A stretch of DNA of 64,000 bases from Rhodobacteraceae bacterium EL129 (GCA_900313005.1 ONZJ01000002.1:3507909-3571908); one strand, 5' to 3'. Positions 37,589-46,846 are shown, counted from the stretch's first letter. Program-made: numbers and translations. The notes: generated by a model from the letters alone, not told the origin.

Positions 37589-39700
37589 GTGACCGGAAAA
37601 ACCAGCAAGATAGCACTGACAGCTGTGGCCTTGGCATGGCCCGTGACAGCCGTGCCTGAGAACCTGACAACCACCATTGTGAATAACTATGGCACCCCCA
37701 GCGGTTTGATAGATATGCCGACCGCTGAAATGGCACCAGATGGGCAGTTGAACACAGCCTTTTCCTATTTCGAAGGCAGTAGCAAAACCACACTGACGTT
37801 TCAGATTTTGCCTCGGCTGACCGGCAGCTTCCGACTGGCGGCTACCGAAGATCTCACGCCGGCTTTTTCGACCTATTACGACCGCAGCTTTGATTTGCGG
37901 TATCGTTTATTCGACGAAGGGCGTTACACGCCGGCTTTGGCGATCGGGTTGCAGGATTTCGTCGGCACTAGCCTGCTGGGTGGCGAATACATCGTTGCAA
38001 CCAAGTCAATCGGCGAAAAACTGCGGGTGACCGGCGGGATCGGCTGGGGCCGTTTGGGCAGCTATGGCAGCTTGGGTTCTTCAGGATCTCGGCCCGGTTT
38101 CGACATTAATTCCGAAGGCGGCAACTTTTCTGTCGATGACTGGTTTCGAGGAGACTACGCGTTGTTTGGCGGCGCGAGCTATGACTTCAACGACAGGCTT
38201 TCTTTCGGCGTTGAATATTCCTCTGACGCGTATGACCAGGAGCGAGCTGCCGGAATTTTCAAGCACGACTCTCCCTGGAACTTTGCCGTTAACTACAAAG
38301 TCTCGGATGATGTGCATCTGGGCGCGTTCTATCTGAATGGCTCCGAGATTGGCGCAAAAATCAACTTCACCCTAAATCCGCGGAACGCTCCGGCTCCGGG
38401 GGGTGCGGAATTGGCGCCTGTCCCCGTTGGTGTAAGGCCCACCATACAAGCGGATTTAGGCTGGTCGAATGATCCGTCTAACGTGACAGTTTTGACCGAT
38501 GGCATTTCCAAAAGCCTGGACAAGGACCAGATTGATCTGGAAGGCCTGCGTCTGACGGACACCACTGCACATGTCAGTATTCGCAATCAGCAATATAATG
38601 CGGGCTCGCAAGCGTTGGGGCGGACATTGCGCCGACTGACGCGCACGCTGCCCGATTCAGTTGAAACGATCCGCGTGACCTTGGTCGAGAATGGCATTCC
38701 GGTAAACACCGTGTCCTTCAAACGTTCTGATCTGGAGCGTCTTGAGCATGCCCCAGCCTCGGCGGCATTGGCTGTCGCTGAGTTCAGCGATCCTCTGCGG
38801 TTCTCGGATTATCCGACGGCAGTGGAGGGTCTCTATCCACAATTCAACTGGTGGATCGAACCCTATGTGAAGACAGTTTTCTTTGATGTCGAAAATCCGA
38901 TTTTGGCCGACGCGGGTGTGCGTGCGCGCGCGGAGTATCGCTTTGGTCGTGGGTTCGTAGCCTCTGGATCTGTGTCTGTGCCAATCGGTGGCAATCTGGA
39001 TGATGTGCGCACGGTCAATGATTCACTTCTGCCCCGTGTCCGCACCAGCCAAGCCCGGTATCTGCGCAACAATGAGCCAGTGGTCGACAAGCTCACTCTG
39101 GCAAAATACTTCCGCCCCGCGCCCGATCTGTATGGCCGCGTCACCGTCGGCTATCTGGAAACTGTTTACGCAGGTGTCTCGGCTGAAATGTTGTGGAAAC
39201 CAGTGGACAGCCGTTTGGCGTTTGGCGTGGAAGCCAACTACCTGGAACCGCGCGACTTCGATCAAGGCTTTGGTCTCAGATCGCGTACCACACCCAGCGG
39301 TGTTATCCCGCGCGCAAGCGGTCATGTGTCCGCCTATTATGACCTTGGCAATGGCTTCCACACCCAAGTGGACGTCGGTCGCTACCTTGCTGGTGATTGG
39401 GGGGCGACGGTGTCCCTGGATCGCGAGTTTGCCAACGGCTGGAAGGTTGGCGCATTCGCCACCAAAACCAACGTCTCTTCAAGCGAGTTCGGGAACGGGT
39501 CCTTTGACAAGGGCATCCGTTTTGAGATTCCGTTGGCCTGGGCGATCGGTAAGCCAACCAAGAAGACCACCGGCATGACTTTGCGCCCATTCCAGCGTGA
39601 TGGCGGCGCCCGGGTCAACGTGGATGGCCGACTGTACGGACTAGTCCGCGATTCACATGAACCGGAGATTGCCAAATCCTGGGGGAAATTCTGGAGATGA
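37589..39700 (+). CDS. yjbH: YjbH-domain exopolysaccharide-associated protein
   Basis: About 703 residues, secreted, of the YjbH/GfcD type: an outer-membrane beta-barrel-like protein linked to exopolysaccharide production in E. coli. The start is GTG at 37589, with AGGAGGT five bases before it. The signal peptide is MTGKTSKIALTAVALAWPVTAV. The body has the NNYGTPSGLIDMPTAEMAPDG opening typical of the family and many aromatic-rich alternating strands. It overlaps yjbF by ATGA. No capsule synthesis genes lie nearby in the window. Confidence 0.85.
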   Translation: MTGKTSKIALTAVALAWPVTAVPENLTTTIVNNYGTPSGLIDMPTAEMAPDGQLNTAFSYFEGSSKTTLTFQILPRLTGSFRLAATEDLTPAFSTYYDRSFDLRYRLFDEGRYTPALAIGLQDFVGTSLLGGEYIVATKSIGEKLRVTGGIGWGRLGSYGSLGSSGSRPGFDINSEGGNFSVDDWFRGDYALFGGASYDFNDRLSFGVEYSSDAYDQERAAGIFKHDSPWNFAVNYKVSDDVHLGAFYLNGSEIGAKINFTLNPRNAPAPGGAELAPVPVGVRPTIQADLGWSNDPSNVTVLTDGISKSLDKDQIDLEGLRLTDTTAHVSIRNQQYNAGSQALGRTLRRLTRTLPDSVETIRVTLVENGIPVNTVSFKRSDLERLEHAPASAALAVAEFSDPLRFSDYPTAVEGLYPQFNWWIEPYVKTVFFDVENPILADAGVRARAEYRFGRGFVASGSVSVPIGGNLDDVRTVNDSLLPRVRTSQARYLRNNEPVVDKLTLAKYFRPAPDLYGRVTVGYLETVYAGVSAEMLWKPVDSRLAFGVEANYLEPRDFDQGFGLRSRTTPSGVIPRASGHVSAYYDLGNGFHTQVDVGRYLAGDWGATVSLDREFANGWKVGAFATKTNVSSSEFGNGSFDKGIRFEIPLAWAIGKPTKKTTGMTLRPFQRDGGARVNVDGRLYGLVRDSHEPEIAKSWGKFWR

Positions 39701-40377
39701 ACATGAGATTTGCCCCAATTGCGGTTTTGGTGATAGCCGGGTTAAGCATTGCCGCTTGCTCAAACACCCGAAAGGATCGGCCCGGTCTAGCTATGGTGCA
39801 AGCGTTGCTTAAGCCCAAGCCTGTGGCCGTTGTGTCCGACCCTCAGCAGGTCTCTCAGGCGGTAAGTGAAGCGCTGAATGCCATAGATGGGCCACTGGCC
39901 CTGGCGACCTTTGAGAAGACGAATAACAATGTGGTTCTGCGTGAAATTGCAGTGAACGGATCTCACCGGACATGGGCCAGCGCAGGCAGCGCTGATCGCC
40001 GCAGCCTGACGACGCGGCATGGTGTTCTGACGGCAACGCGCGGCTTGCACCAGGACCTATTGTCATCTGATGTCAGCCAGACGCTTGCCTTGGTCAAAGC
40101 GCGCCGTTCAGGGACTGCAACGCGTGTACAACGTTACTTAGATGGCGAAGACCTAATCTACGAAGTGACGGCCACCTGTTCGATTGTGCGGGGTGGCCAG
40201 ACCCAAGTACAGGTTGGTCGCATAAATCGGACTGCGACCGAAATGACAGAAACCTGTCAGAGCGCGGAACGAAACTTTACCAATCTGTACCGGGTCGATG
40301 GGTCAGGACGCATATTGCAATCCGTGCAATGGTTGAATGATTTCTACGGCACCACGGTGATCCAACAACTGCGCTGA
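39697..40377 (+). CDS. yjbF: YjbF/GfcB-family lipoprotein
   Basis: This 226-residue lipoprotein has a clear lipobox, LSIAAC with Cys21, preceded by a hydrophobic signal. YjbF proteins accompany YjbH in exopolysaccharide (yjbEFGH, gfcABCD) operons and are thought to act at the outer membrane. It is coupled to yjbH by an ATGA overlap. No YjbG/GfcC gene follows; the next gene faces it. Confidence 0.83.
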   Translation: MNMRFAPIAVLVIAGLSIAACSNTRKDRPGLAMVQALLKPKPVAVVSDPQQVSQAVSEALNAIDGPLALATFEKTNNNVVLREIAVNGSHRTWASAGSADRRSLTTRHGVLTATRGLHQDLLSSDVSQTLALVKARRSGTATRVQRYLDGEDLIYEVTATCSIVRGGQTQVQVGRINRTATEMTETCQSAERNFTNLYRVDGSGRILQSVQWLNDFYGTTVIQQLR

Positions 40378-40457
40378 AGCCATTGTCAAACAGGGTCATC
40401 TCAACCGTTCGCAATCTGCATACGCGTCATGTTGTGGTCATTGAAACTTCAAAAAAA

Positions 40458-40488
40458 TAAGGTCTGATCCATACCGGATCAGACCTTA
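40458..40488. terminator. Bidirectional terminator between yjbF and the small gene
   Basis: TAAGGTCTGATCC-ATACC-GGATCAGACCTTA is a perfect 13-bp stem. Seven A residues on its left give a U-tract for minus-strand transcripts, and TTTTTT three bases to its right serves plus-strand transcripts. It separates the convergent yjbF and YjbE-like genes. Confidence 0.92.
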
Positions 40489-40501
40489 CCATTTTTTAGC
40501 T

Positions 40502-40534
40502 GCTTCGCCTCAGCGAAGCTAGCGGCTCGCTAGC
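40502..40534. repeat. Two further adjacent perfect hairpins
   Basis: GCTTCGC-CTCA-GCGAAGC (40502-40519) and GCTAGC-GGCTC-GCTAGC (40518-40534) abut and share two bases. With the 13-bp terminator they make three successive stem-loops just after the small gene's stop. Together they may stabilise the 3' end of that transcript. Confidence 0.7.
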
Positions 40535-40542
40535 CGACTCTC

Positions 40543-40794
40543 TTACTCACCAGAAGGAGCAGGAGCGTGTGTAACAGCCGAGTCACTGTCGCCTGAAACG
40601 GCGGCTGCGATCAGAGCAGCTGCTGCAACACCAGCGATAACGGCGCCAGCACCGCCACCCAAGCTACCGCTGCTGCTTGCAGGGGTGGGGGGAACGAATA
40701 CGTCGTCGTCTTCCAGCGGCTCAATTGTGCCCGCAGAAACCGAAGAAGCAGCCATCATGGCAGCAACTGCGGCGATTGTTGTAAACTTTTTCAT
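40543..40794 (-). CDS. Small secreted Gly/Ala/Ser-rich protein, YjbE-like
   Basis: 83 residues from ATG 40794, with GGAG seven bases upstream. A signal peptide (MKKFTTIAAVAAMMAASSVSAG) is followed by a short acidic stretch, PEDDD-like, then SSSGSLGGGAGAV and a hydrophobic Ala-rich segment. E. coli YjbE and GfcA are similarly small, secreted and low in complexity, and are encoded beside yjbF and yjbH, so I suggest the same role. There is no sequence-level proof, because low-complexity proteins align poorly. A perfect CtrA-like site lies 240 bases upstream. Confidence 0.7.
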   Translation of the reverse strand: MKKFTTIAAVAAMMAASSVSAGTIEPLEDDDVFVPPTPASSSGSLGGGAGAVIAGVAAAALIAAAVSGDSDSAVTHAPAPSGE

Positions 40795-41030
40795 TTTATT
40801 CTCCAAAACCGGTATTTTGAGATCCTTAGATCCCGTCAGAAGGATCGGAGCGACTATTGCATAAGTCGCCTCAGTTTGAAACCCGAATTTTCCAAGTAAA
40901 ATCAATGACGCGCGGAAGTTGAGCAAATTTACCACAGCGCGTGTAACACTTTGTTTTCAATACTATTTATATGCAAAAAATAGGCGATTTTCTGCGCATG
41001 CACATTATTTTAGTTAGCGGAAACATGTCT

Positions 41031-41047
41031 GTTAACCACTGGTTAAC
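41031..41047. promoter_or_regulatory. Perfect CtrA-type box in a 17-bp palindrome
   Basis: GTTAACCACTGGTTAAC is an 8-1-8 palindrome that contains TTAA-N7-TTAAC exactly (41032-41047), the binding consensus of the alphaproteobacterial regulator CtrA. It lies in the 275-base gap upstream of the YjbE-like gene and downstream of the phosphotransferase stop, so the former is the likely target. Confidence 0.6.
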
Positions 41048-41069
41048 GCCAAAATGGACCACAAAATCG

Positions 41070-41957
41070 TTATACTGCAACGAGATAGTTCGATTCTATG
41101 CTGCCATATTCTACGTCCTGCACATGGCCCTGTTCAGATCGCCAAAGACAGTATGCTGCCATGCGCCAATGGTACCAAAGCGATAAACTTCGGTATCTGC
41201 GAACGACAATGGGATCTGGGTAGGCTTGCAAAAAGGCCTCAGTTTCAACGGGCGACAATATCGCCCCCCGGTAGGCCAATTGCATGGATGGTGACAAGAA
41301 CAGCGCGATATCTTCACAGGGATCACCTGATGCAGGGCACTGCCAGTCTATCAATCTCAAGCCACCGGATGTCACCACAATATTGCCGGGAACCGGATCA
41401 CCATGCAGCGGGGCAAGCCGCGCTATTCGGGGCACAGAACCCTTGGGTTTCATACGCCAAATTGATTCTGATTTCTGTGACGCGCATTGGTTCAGAAGAT
41501 GTCTGACCTGCATCATCAAAGCATCGCTGCCATTTGGCCTGTCCGGCACATTTTCAAAAAGCGGCCTTTGATGCAGTTTGTATAAAAGTGACGCAACTTC
41601 GGACGTTCCAGATCTCCACATTGAGCCTTCAAGATGCTCATAAATCAGTACCGGCCCAAAAGGCGTTTCACCCGCAACAACCAGATTTGGGGCAAGTTGC
41701 GTCGTCGCCAACGCGCTGAGAGCCTTCGCTTCATCTTTGTAATTATTCGGAAAAAGGGGATTCTTGCCATCAGGCGAGTAGAGCTTGACCACGAAAGTTG
41801 ACCGGGCATCTGTGACACGCCAAGTCTTGTTTGTGCGTCCGCCTTTCAACCGGAACCAGATCGCCTGATCCGAAAACTGGCCGCGTTTCTCCAAGAGATT
41901 GGCAAGCTGTTTTTGCAATGGATCAGCTTGTGGTGGCGCCGATGTTACGCTGGTCAT
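41070..41957 (-). CDS. Aminoglycoside phosphotransferase/choline kinase-like protein
   Basis: 295 residues with a protein-kinase-like fold. FRLKGGRTNKTWRV is the glycine-rich nucleotide loop, FVVKLYSP holds the Lys, LHGDPVPGNIVV is the catalytic loop (H-x-D-x4-N), and LIDWQCPASGDPCEDIA supplies the second metal-binding Asp. Such enzymes phosphorylate small alcohols such as choline or other hydroxylated compounds. I used ATG 41957, though a TTG four codons upstream is possible. It stands alone before the flagellar cluster, with no context for its substrate. Confidence 0.8.
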   Translation of the reverse strand: MTSVTSAPPQADPLQKQLANLLEKRGQFSDQAIWFRLKGGRTNKTWRVTDARSTFVVKLYSPDGKNPLFPNNYKDEAKALSALATTQLAPNLVVAGETPFGPVLIYEHLEGSMWRSGTSEVASLLYKLHQRPLFENVPDRPNGSDALMMQVRHLLNQCASQKSESIWRMKPKGSVPRIARLAPLHGDPVPGNIVVTSGGLRLIDWQCPASGDPCEDIALFLSPSMQLAYRGAILSPVETEAFLQAYPDPIVVRRYRSLSLWYHWRMAAYCLWRSEQGHVQDVEYGSIESNYLVAV

Positions 41958-42076
41958 GGGGTGGCTCAAATCCCGACATCTTAAACTTGCTGGACGCTAT
42001 GGCAGCTGTGTATGACTGACAAGAGGGATCAACGGAGCATCAAGGCGTTTTCGTCCTGGCCTCCCGTCACACCTGC

Positions 42077-42748
42077 TTAGGTTTCCGGATCGCTTAACCC
42101 CAGAATGTCCGATGCCACCACCGTTTGCCCGCTGTTCATCAACAGGGTTGGGACACCATTGTCATTACGCGCCTCCACAATGATCGCATGCACCTCTGCC
42201 GGGAGAGAGCCAATTGACTCACCATTGGAGAAGGATTCGACGCTCACCTGGTAGCTTCCTTCGGGCAACGGGTCACCCGAATCGTCCGTCCCGGCCCATT
42301 CATATTCGCCACCTGCAAGAGGCACACTTTGGCGTGCAACTTCAGTTCCTTGGCTGTCTTGCACAACCAACTCTGCAGAATCGGCCAGGGAGTTGGCCCT
42401 CAGGCTCAAGGTGACAGGCGCACCGTCAAATTCCACGGGCATTTGGACACGCGCCTCCATACCGATCCACCCCGAGAGTTGAGATACGCTCAACGCCCCG
42501 ATTTGTGCCCCCAACGAGGTCAGCAGATTGTTGGTCAGAACTTGCTGTTCCACGGTTGAGAACGTCGCCAACTGTACCGCAAAATCAGATGCTTCAACGG
42601 GATTCAATGGGTCCTGGTTTTCCATCTGGACCGTCAACATATTGATGAATGTCTCAAAATCCGAACTGATGGCCGAATTTCCTGATCCACCGGTCAAGCT
42701 CAGTTGTGATCCCGGGGCCGTGTTCTGAATGGTCGAGCCAATATCCAT
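42077..42748 (-). CDS. flgD: Flagellar hook capping protein FlgD
   Basis: This 223-residue protein is the scaffold for hook assembly. The N-terminal signature DFETFINMLTVQMENQDPLNPVEASDFAVQLATFSTVEQQ is clear near 30-70, and a central FlgD Ig-like domain follows. It lies 12 bases after fliK on the same strand, so hook cap and hook-length ruler are made together. The hook protein flgE is not in the window. Confidence 0.93.
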   Translation of the reverse strand: MDIGSTIQNTAPGSQLSLTGGSGNSAISSDFETFINMLTVQMENQDPLNPVEASDFAVQLATFSTVEQQVLTNNLLTSLGAQIGALSVSQLSGWIGMEARVQMPVEFDGAPVTLSLRANSLADSAELVVQDSQGTEVARQSVPLAGGEYEWAGTDDSGDPLPEGSYQVSVESFSNGESIGSLPAEVHAIIVEARNDNGVPTLLMNSGQTVVASDILGLSDPET

Positions 42749-42760
42749 TGAAAATCTCCT

Positions 42761-44554
42761 TCAAACGCGGATGTCTACGCGATCGTTGATTGTAATGTGT
42801 GGGGGCTGCGTGTGTCCCGGAAGAGTGACAAGCTGGTCCTCAGGTGCATTGTCATGTGCATCAAAACCATCGCCGTCGTGGTCTTGCTGCCTGTCCTTTT
42901 GCCCCTGCGAGAACAAGAACTCGGCAGTGCCATATCCGATGTCACGAAACTCTTGCGCCAACGCATCGGAATGCCTGCGCATCAAATCGAGTGTCTCCGC
43001 GCGTTCGGTCACAATATGAACCTTGATGAGCCCATCATGTGTTTCCAATGCCATTCGCACGCGACCCAATTCCACTGGGCTTAAGGTCAGTTCCACAAAG
43101 CGACCCTGGATCACGCGCTGTGCCGCATCAGCCAGTTGCATCATGACATGGCGCGGAAGATCAGCCTTGCCTGTTGGCATTTCTGCGGTTGGTCGGATCG
43201 CACTTTGTTCTGAAAAAACGCGTACATCGGACAGCGAAGCCGTTTCGAGCAGCGCTTTTTCTGAAAAGAGAACGTCTAGGGGTGCCCTGTGTATCACAGG
43301 CATTGGAACAGCGAGGCCAATCGACTGTAGCGGTACAGACGTTATTCTAGCAATGGGCTCAGATATGCTGGGCGGATTCCGGGGGTCTGCCGGGCTGGAA
43401 GAAGGCAGTGCCTGATCCTGCCGTGCACTCAAATTGGTCTTGGTGAGATCAGCGGATACATCCTTTGCTAATTGGGACGCCTCCGCAAGGAACACATGAG
43501 ATTTCGCAGTGCTCAATTCACTGGAAGTCGCGGCTGAACCTGGTGCTTTGTTTGAGACTGACGCTTCGTTTGATTGAGCCGACGCGACAGCCCGGTGCAA
43601 AACACCAGCCCAATGTGACTGCCGTGGAAATGATTGCGCACCAAGAGCCACCGGAATGGACGGTTCAGCTCCTGTTGCGACAGGCAGTGACCTTGTTCCC
43701 CCTGCGTCGATCGAAGGTGTTTTTGGAAAAGCCTCTGCGAGATCACGAGTGGGAGGTTTGGACGTCTCTGTGGATTCCAGGGTGCCTGCGTTGGTTGCAT
43801 TTCGAATGGCACCCGGGTGAACTGATGCAGGACCCGTGGGCACGGAAAATCGTGTTGATTCATGTGTTGGCACCACTGCAAGGGCTTCGCGTGGTGTCGC
43901 TGATTCTGGCGCAATTCCCGCTTGATGTGGCGTTTGATGCTGCAAGCGCTCTACATTCAAACGAGCGACGGCCCCGTCAATCTGGCCTGAACGGTCAGAC
44001 AAGGATGCCGCTGGCGTTTTCCCATGGATCGCTGCGTTGATCGCCTTCGAGGCAACATTATTTGAGGTTTCAGATGAGTTCGGAATGACCTCCAGCTTCT
44101 GGCCTGCGATCGAACTGGGCACGTTCACCCGCTCCGGCGACCCACCTCGTGCGTTCATGGCAGCCGCGCCCTTTTCAGCCGGGCCTAATACAGGGGACAC
44201 GGGAGGGGTTATTTGATCCGCCGCCCCAATAGACGGTGCTCTACCACCCAATTCTGGGTTTTTCGGATCAACTTCTTCTCCCTCAGCACCGCCCCCATCC
44301 AATCGTGTATGGGACACTAATTGTTCTTCTTCTGCAGGTTCGTCTTCCTCGGCAACGATATCACCTTCAGCGAAACTAACATCCGTACCGTGTTGGTGAA
44401 TGTCAGCCGCTTCCCCTTCACCAAGTATAATATCCGAAAACCGAACGGAGGGTGTTGCCTCAGCATCCGCGTCGTTCTGAACAATTGTCTGGGAAAAGGC
44501 ACCACTCTCGCGACCCAATATGGGCCGAATGGGACTAGGGGACACGTGTTGCAT
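42761..44554 (-). CDS. fliK: Flagellar hook-length control protein FliK
   Basis: 597 residues. The first 450 are Pro/Ser/Thr/Ala-rich and poorly ordered, as in other FliK rulers. The C-terminal substrate-switch domain is recognisable as LTLSPVELGRVRMALETHDG and VHIVTERAETLDLMRRHSDAL near 500-545. FliK is exported during hook growth and switches FlhB specificity when the hook is complete. The start is ATG 44554 with TGGAGA upstream. It is divergent from flgJ. Confidence 0.9.
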   Translation of the reverse strand: MQHVSPSPIRPILGRESGAFSQTIVQNDADAEATPSVRFSDIILGEGEAADIHQHGTDVSFAEGDIVAEEDEPAEEEQLVSHTRLDGGGAEGEEVDPKNPELGGRAPSIGAADQITPPVSPVLGPAEKGAAAMNARGGSPERVNVPSSIAGQKLEVIPNSSETSNNVASKAINAAIHGKTPAASLSDRSGQIDGAVARLNVERLQHQTPHQAGIAPESATPREALAVVPTHESTRFSVPTGPASVHPGAIRNATNAGTLESTETSKPPTRDLAEAFPKTPSIDAGGTRSLPVATGAEPSIPVALGAQSFPRQSHWAGVLHRAVASAQSNEASVSNKAPGSAATSSELSTAKSHVFLAEASQLAKDVSADLTKTNLSARQDQALPSSSPADPRNPPSISEPIARITSVPLQSIGLAVPMPVIHRAPLDVLFSEKALLETASLSDVRVFSEQSAIRPTAEMPTGKADLPRHVMMQLADAAQRVIQGRFVELTLSPVELGRVRMALETHDGLIKVHIVTERAETLDLMRRHSDALAQEFRDIGYGTAEFLFSQGQKDRQQDHDGDGFDAHDNAPEDQLVTLPGHTQPPHITINDRVDIRV

Positions 44555-44677
44555 GGCAATCTCCAGGAATTCTTCCGTTCTCAGCAGATTGACAGAAGCT
44601 GGTTACTGCTTCTTTACCGAATTGCGTTCAAATGCAGGTCACCACTCAATTGAATTGCGGAAATTAGAGGTAATATC

Positions 44678-44965
44678 GTGACACAATTTTTACCCATTAC
44701 ACAGAGTAGCCAGTTGACACGCATACAGGTCGCGACTGGGGATGTCGCCCGACAGACGGCTGAAAAACTGGAAGCGACATTTCTATCTGAAATGTTGAAA
44801 TCGGCAGGCTTGGGTACACAATCCAACAGCATGAGCGGCGGGATTGGTGAAGACCAGTTTGCATCATTCCACCGCCAGGCCCTTGCTGATGAATTGGTTG
44901 CGAGCGGTGGAATCGGCTTGGCGGAAATGATTCACAAATCAATGATGGAGAGAGCACATGACTGA
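44678..44965 (+). CDS. flgJ: Rod-binding domain protein FlgJ (short form)
   Basis: This 95-residue protein carries only the FlgJ rod-binding domain: QTAEKLEATFLSEMLKSAGL, then GIGEDQFASFHRQALADELV. The muramidase domain of enterobacterial FlgJ is absent, so a separate lytic enzyme is needed; the transglycosylase gene at 58.5 kb is the obvious partner. The start is GTG at 44678 after AGAGGT. It overlaps the FlgN-like gene by eight bases. Confidence 0.85.
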   Translation: MTQFLPITQSSQLTRIQVATGDVARQTAEKLEATFLSEMLKSAGLGTQSNSMSGGIGEDQFASFHRQALADELVASGGIGLAEMIHKSMMERAHD

Positions 44966-45317
44966 TCCGACACCGCAGGGGCTGATAGATCACCTGAGCG
45001 GTCTACTGGAACAAGAGCGTCGATCAATTTTGCGCGGTGAACTTGAATTCATCGCCGATATAGCGAGCAAGAAAGAAGCTCTGATTGATGCGCTCAACGC
45101 GCTTGAACCAAATCCCCAGTTTGACCTTGTCTCGCTGCAAAGAAATGTGGTGCGTAATCAGGCCCTGCTTGACGGCACGTTGCAGGGCATACGCAAGGTC
45201 GCGACACGTCTTGCCGCGCTGCGCAAAATTCGCAGATCGCTGGAAACCTATGATGCGTCAGGAAGCAAACAAACCATCCAGGGCGACTGTGAACGAAGCG
45301 TTGAGCGCCGGGCGTAA
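44958..45317 (+). CDS. flgN: FlgN-like flagellar chaperone
   Basis: This 119-residue, mostly helical protein begins MTDPTPQGLIDHLSGLLEQERRS and contains KKEALIDAL. This matches the FlgN family, which escorts hook-filament junction proteins FlgK and FlgL to the export gate. It is coupled to flgJ by overlap. FlgN-like proteins are weakly conserved, so the identification relies on length, coiled coil and neighbours. Confidence 0.7.
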   Translation: MTDPTPQGLIDHLSGLLEQERRSILRGELEFIADIASKKEALIDALNALEPNPQFDLVSLQRNVVRNQALLDGTLQGIRKVATRLAALRKIRRSLETYDASGSKQTIQGDCERSVERRA

Positions 45318-45333
45318 AAGTTTGTTTCAAATG

Positions 45334-45354
45334 CCGGGCAGATCAGTTGCCCGG
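45334..45354 (+). terminator. Probable terminator after flgN
   Basis: CCGGGCA-GATCAGT-TGCCCGG forms a perfect 7-bp stem followed by TTTAGGATTCCTTTAG, an interrupted T-rich tract. It lies 17 bases after the FlgN-like stop and before the flagellin promoter region. Confidence 0.5.
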
Positions 45355-45527
45355 TTTAGGATTCCTTTAGCAATTCAAAGCGCATTCTGATCCGGCATCC
45401 GTGAAAGGGTGGCGCGGCTCAAAGCACAGGCTTTCCGCACAGCTCAGAACGACAGCTTAGGCCGCATCTGACATCAGGGCGGGTCGTGAAACAGGCATCA
45501 AAGGTGCCGAAGCTAAAGGAAGATGCT

Positions 45528-46391
45528 ATGTCCAGCATTATTACGAACAACAGCGCCATGGTGGCGCTGCAAACACTGAAATCCATCAACGGTAACCTGG
45601 CCAAAACTCAGGATATGATTTCGACTGGCAAGGATGTTGCCAAAGCCTCCGATAACTCGGCCATCTGGGCGATTTCCAAGGTGATGGAATCTGATGTTGC
45701 GGGTTTCAAAGCCATCTCCGACTCACTTTCGGTTGGTGAGGCTACCGTGGCTGTGGCCTCGGCCGGCGCAGAACAGATTGTTAAAGTTCTGGAAGAGATG
45801 AAAGAACTTGCCGTAGCCGGGACGAGTGAAACCGCCGACTACGGTAAGATCGAAGCTGACCTGCAACAAAAAGAAGACCAGATCGTCGCCATCATCGCGG
45901 CCTCTCAGTTCAATGGTGTAAACCTGCTGGCCACAGATGTGGACGGCGCGGGCGGCACACTGCTGAGCGTTCTGTCTTCGTTAGATCGCGCGGGCCCCAA
46001 CGACATTGCCAACGGTAACCCGCCCACCGTCACCACCATTGATGTGGCCGGTGCAGATTTCGAAGCGGATCTTGATGTCGCTGGCCGAACATCAATCACC
46101 ACTCAGGCCACTGCCGAAACTGCATTGACCGAGATTGAAGGCTTCTTGCAAATTGCAATCGCGGGTGCTGCTGATCTTGGTGCCTCCTCCAAGCGGATTT
46201 CGGATCAGAACGAGTTTGTTGGCAAACTGACAGACGCGATGAAGTCCGGTATCGGCGCATTGGTAGATGCGGATATGGAAGAGGCTTCGGCACGCCTGCA
46301 GGCGCTTCAGGTGCAACAGCAACTGGCGACTCAGTCTCTGTCGATTGCCAACCAGGCACCGCAGAACATTTTGGCCCTGTTCCGAGGCTAA
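45528..46391 (+). CDS. fliC: Flagellin
   Basis: This 287-residue filament subunit is short because it keeps the D0/D1 helical ends and almost no variable D2/D3 domain. The N-terminus is MSSIITNNSAMVALQTLKSI, and the C-terminus QQQLATQSLSIANQAPQNILALFR is the classic end. The start is ATG 45528 with AAAGGA nine bases upstream. The 210-base upstream gap must hold its promoter; I could not fix a -24/-12 or sigma28 element. It is followed by flaF and flbT, which control flagellin synthesis. Confidence 0.95.
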   Translation: MSSIITNNSAMVALQTLKSINGNLAKTQDMISTGKDVAKASDNSAIWAISKVMESDVAGFKAISDSLSVGEATVAVASAGAEQIVKVLEEMKELAVAGTSETADYGKIEADLQQKEDQIVAIIAASQFNGVNLLATDVDGAGGTLLSVLSSLDRAGPNDIANGNPPTVTTIDVAGADFEADLDVAGRTSITTQATAETALTEIEGFLQIAIAGAADLGASSKRISDQNEFVGKLTDAMKSGIGALVDADMEEASARLQALQVQQQLATQSLSIANQAPQNILALFRG

Positions 46392-46465
46392 ACACGGTTT
46401 GGGGGCGCCAGACAGGCGTCCCCGACACTCGTTGATTTACTGGAAAACTCCGGAAGGAAAAGCAC

Positions 46466-46846
46466 GTGAATGCTCTTCATCAGGCGCAAAGCGCTTATCG
46501 CAAAGTCGACCAACCCATTCAGACCCCTCGCGGAACCGAGTACCAGGCCTTCGCACGCATCACACATATGCTGAAACGTGCTGCCGGTGCTCACGGCCCA
46601 AACGCCACACGCGCTTTGATTGCCGCAGTGCACGATAACCGCAAACTGTGGACCGCATTGGCATTGGATGTGGTTGCCCCCGACAATGGTCTGCCGAAAG
46701 ACCTACGTGCACGGATTCTCTATCTTGCTGAATTCACCCGACTTCATAGCAGCAAGGTGATGACCAAACAGGCGAGCGCAAATGCATTAATCGAGATCAA
46801 CACAGCCATTATGATTGGTCTGCGCAATCGGAGTGCGGGCCAATGA
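46466..46846 (+). CDS. flaF: Flagellar biosynthesis regulator FlaF
   Basis: This 126-residue protein matches the FlaF family (AQSAYRKVDQPIQTPRGTEYQAFARIT). In Caulobacter, FlaF is required for flagellin secretion and works opposite FlbT. It overlaps flbT by ATGA and lies 74 bases after flagellin. Confidence 0.92.
   Translation: MNALHQAQSAYRKVDQPIQTPRGTEYQAFARITHMLKRAAGAHGPNATRALIAAVHDNRKLWTALALDVVAPDNGLPKDLRARILYLAEFTRLHSSKVMTKQASANALIEINTAIMIGLRNRSAGQ

Noticed and set aside
44602..44617. CtrA site between fliK and flgJ
   Set aside because: TTAC-N7-TTAC has two mismatches to the consensus, too many for a site of this length.
45409..45425. Sigma54 promoter upstream of flagellin
   Set aside because: TGGCGC is present, but the GC of the -12 element is one base out of register, and the rest does not match.
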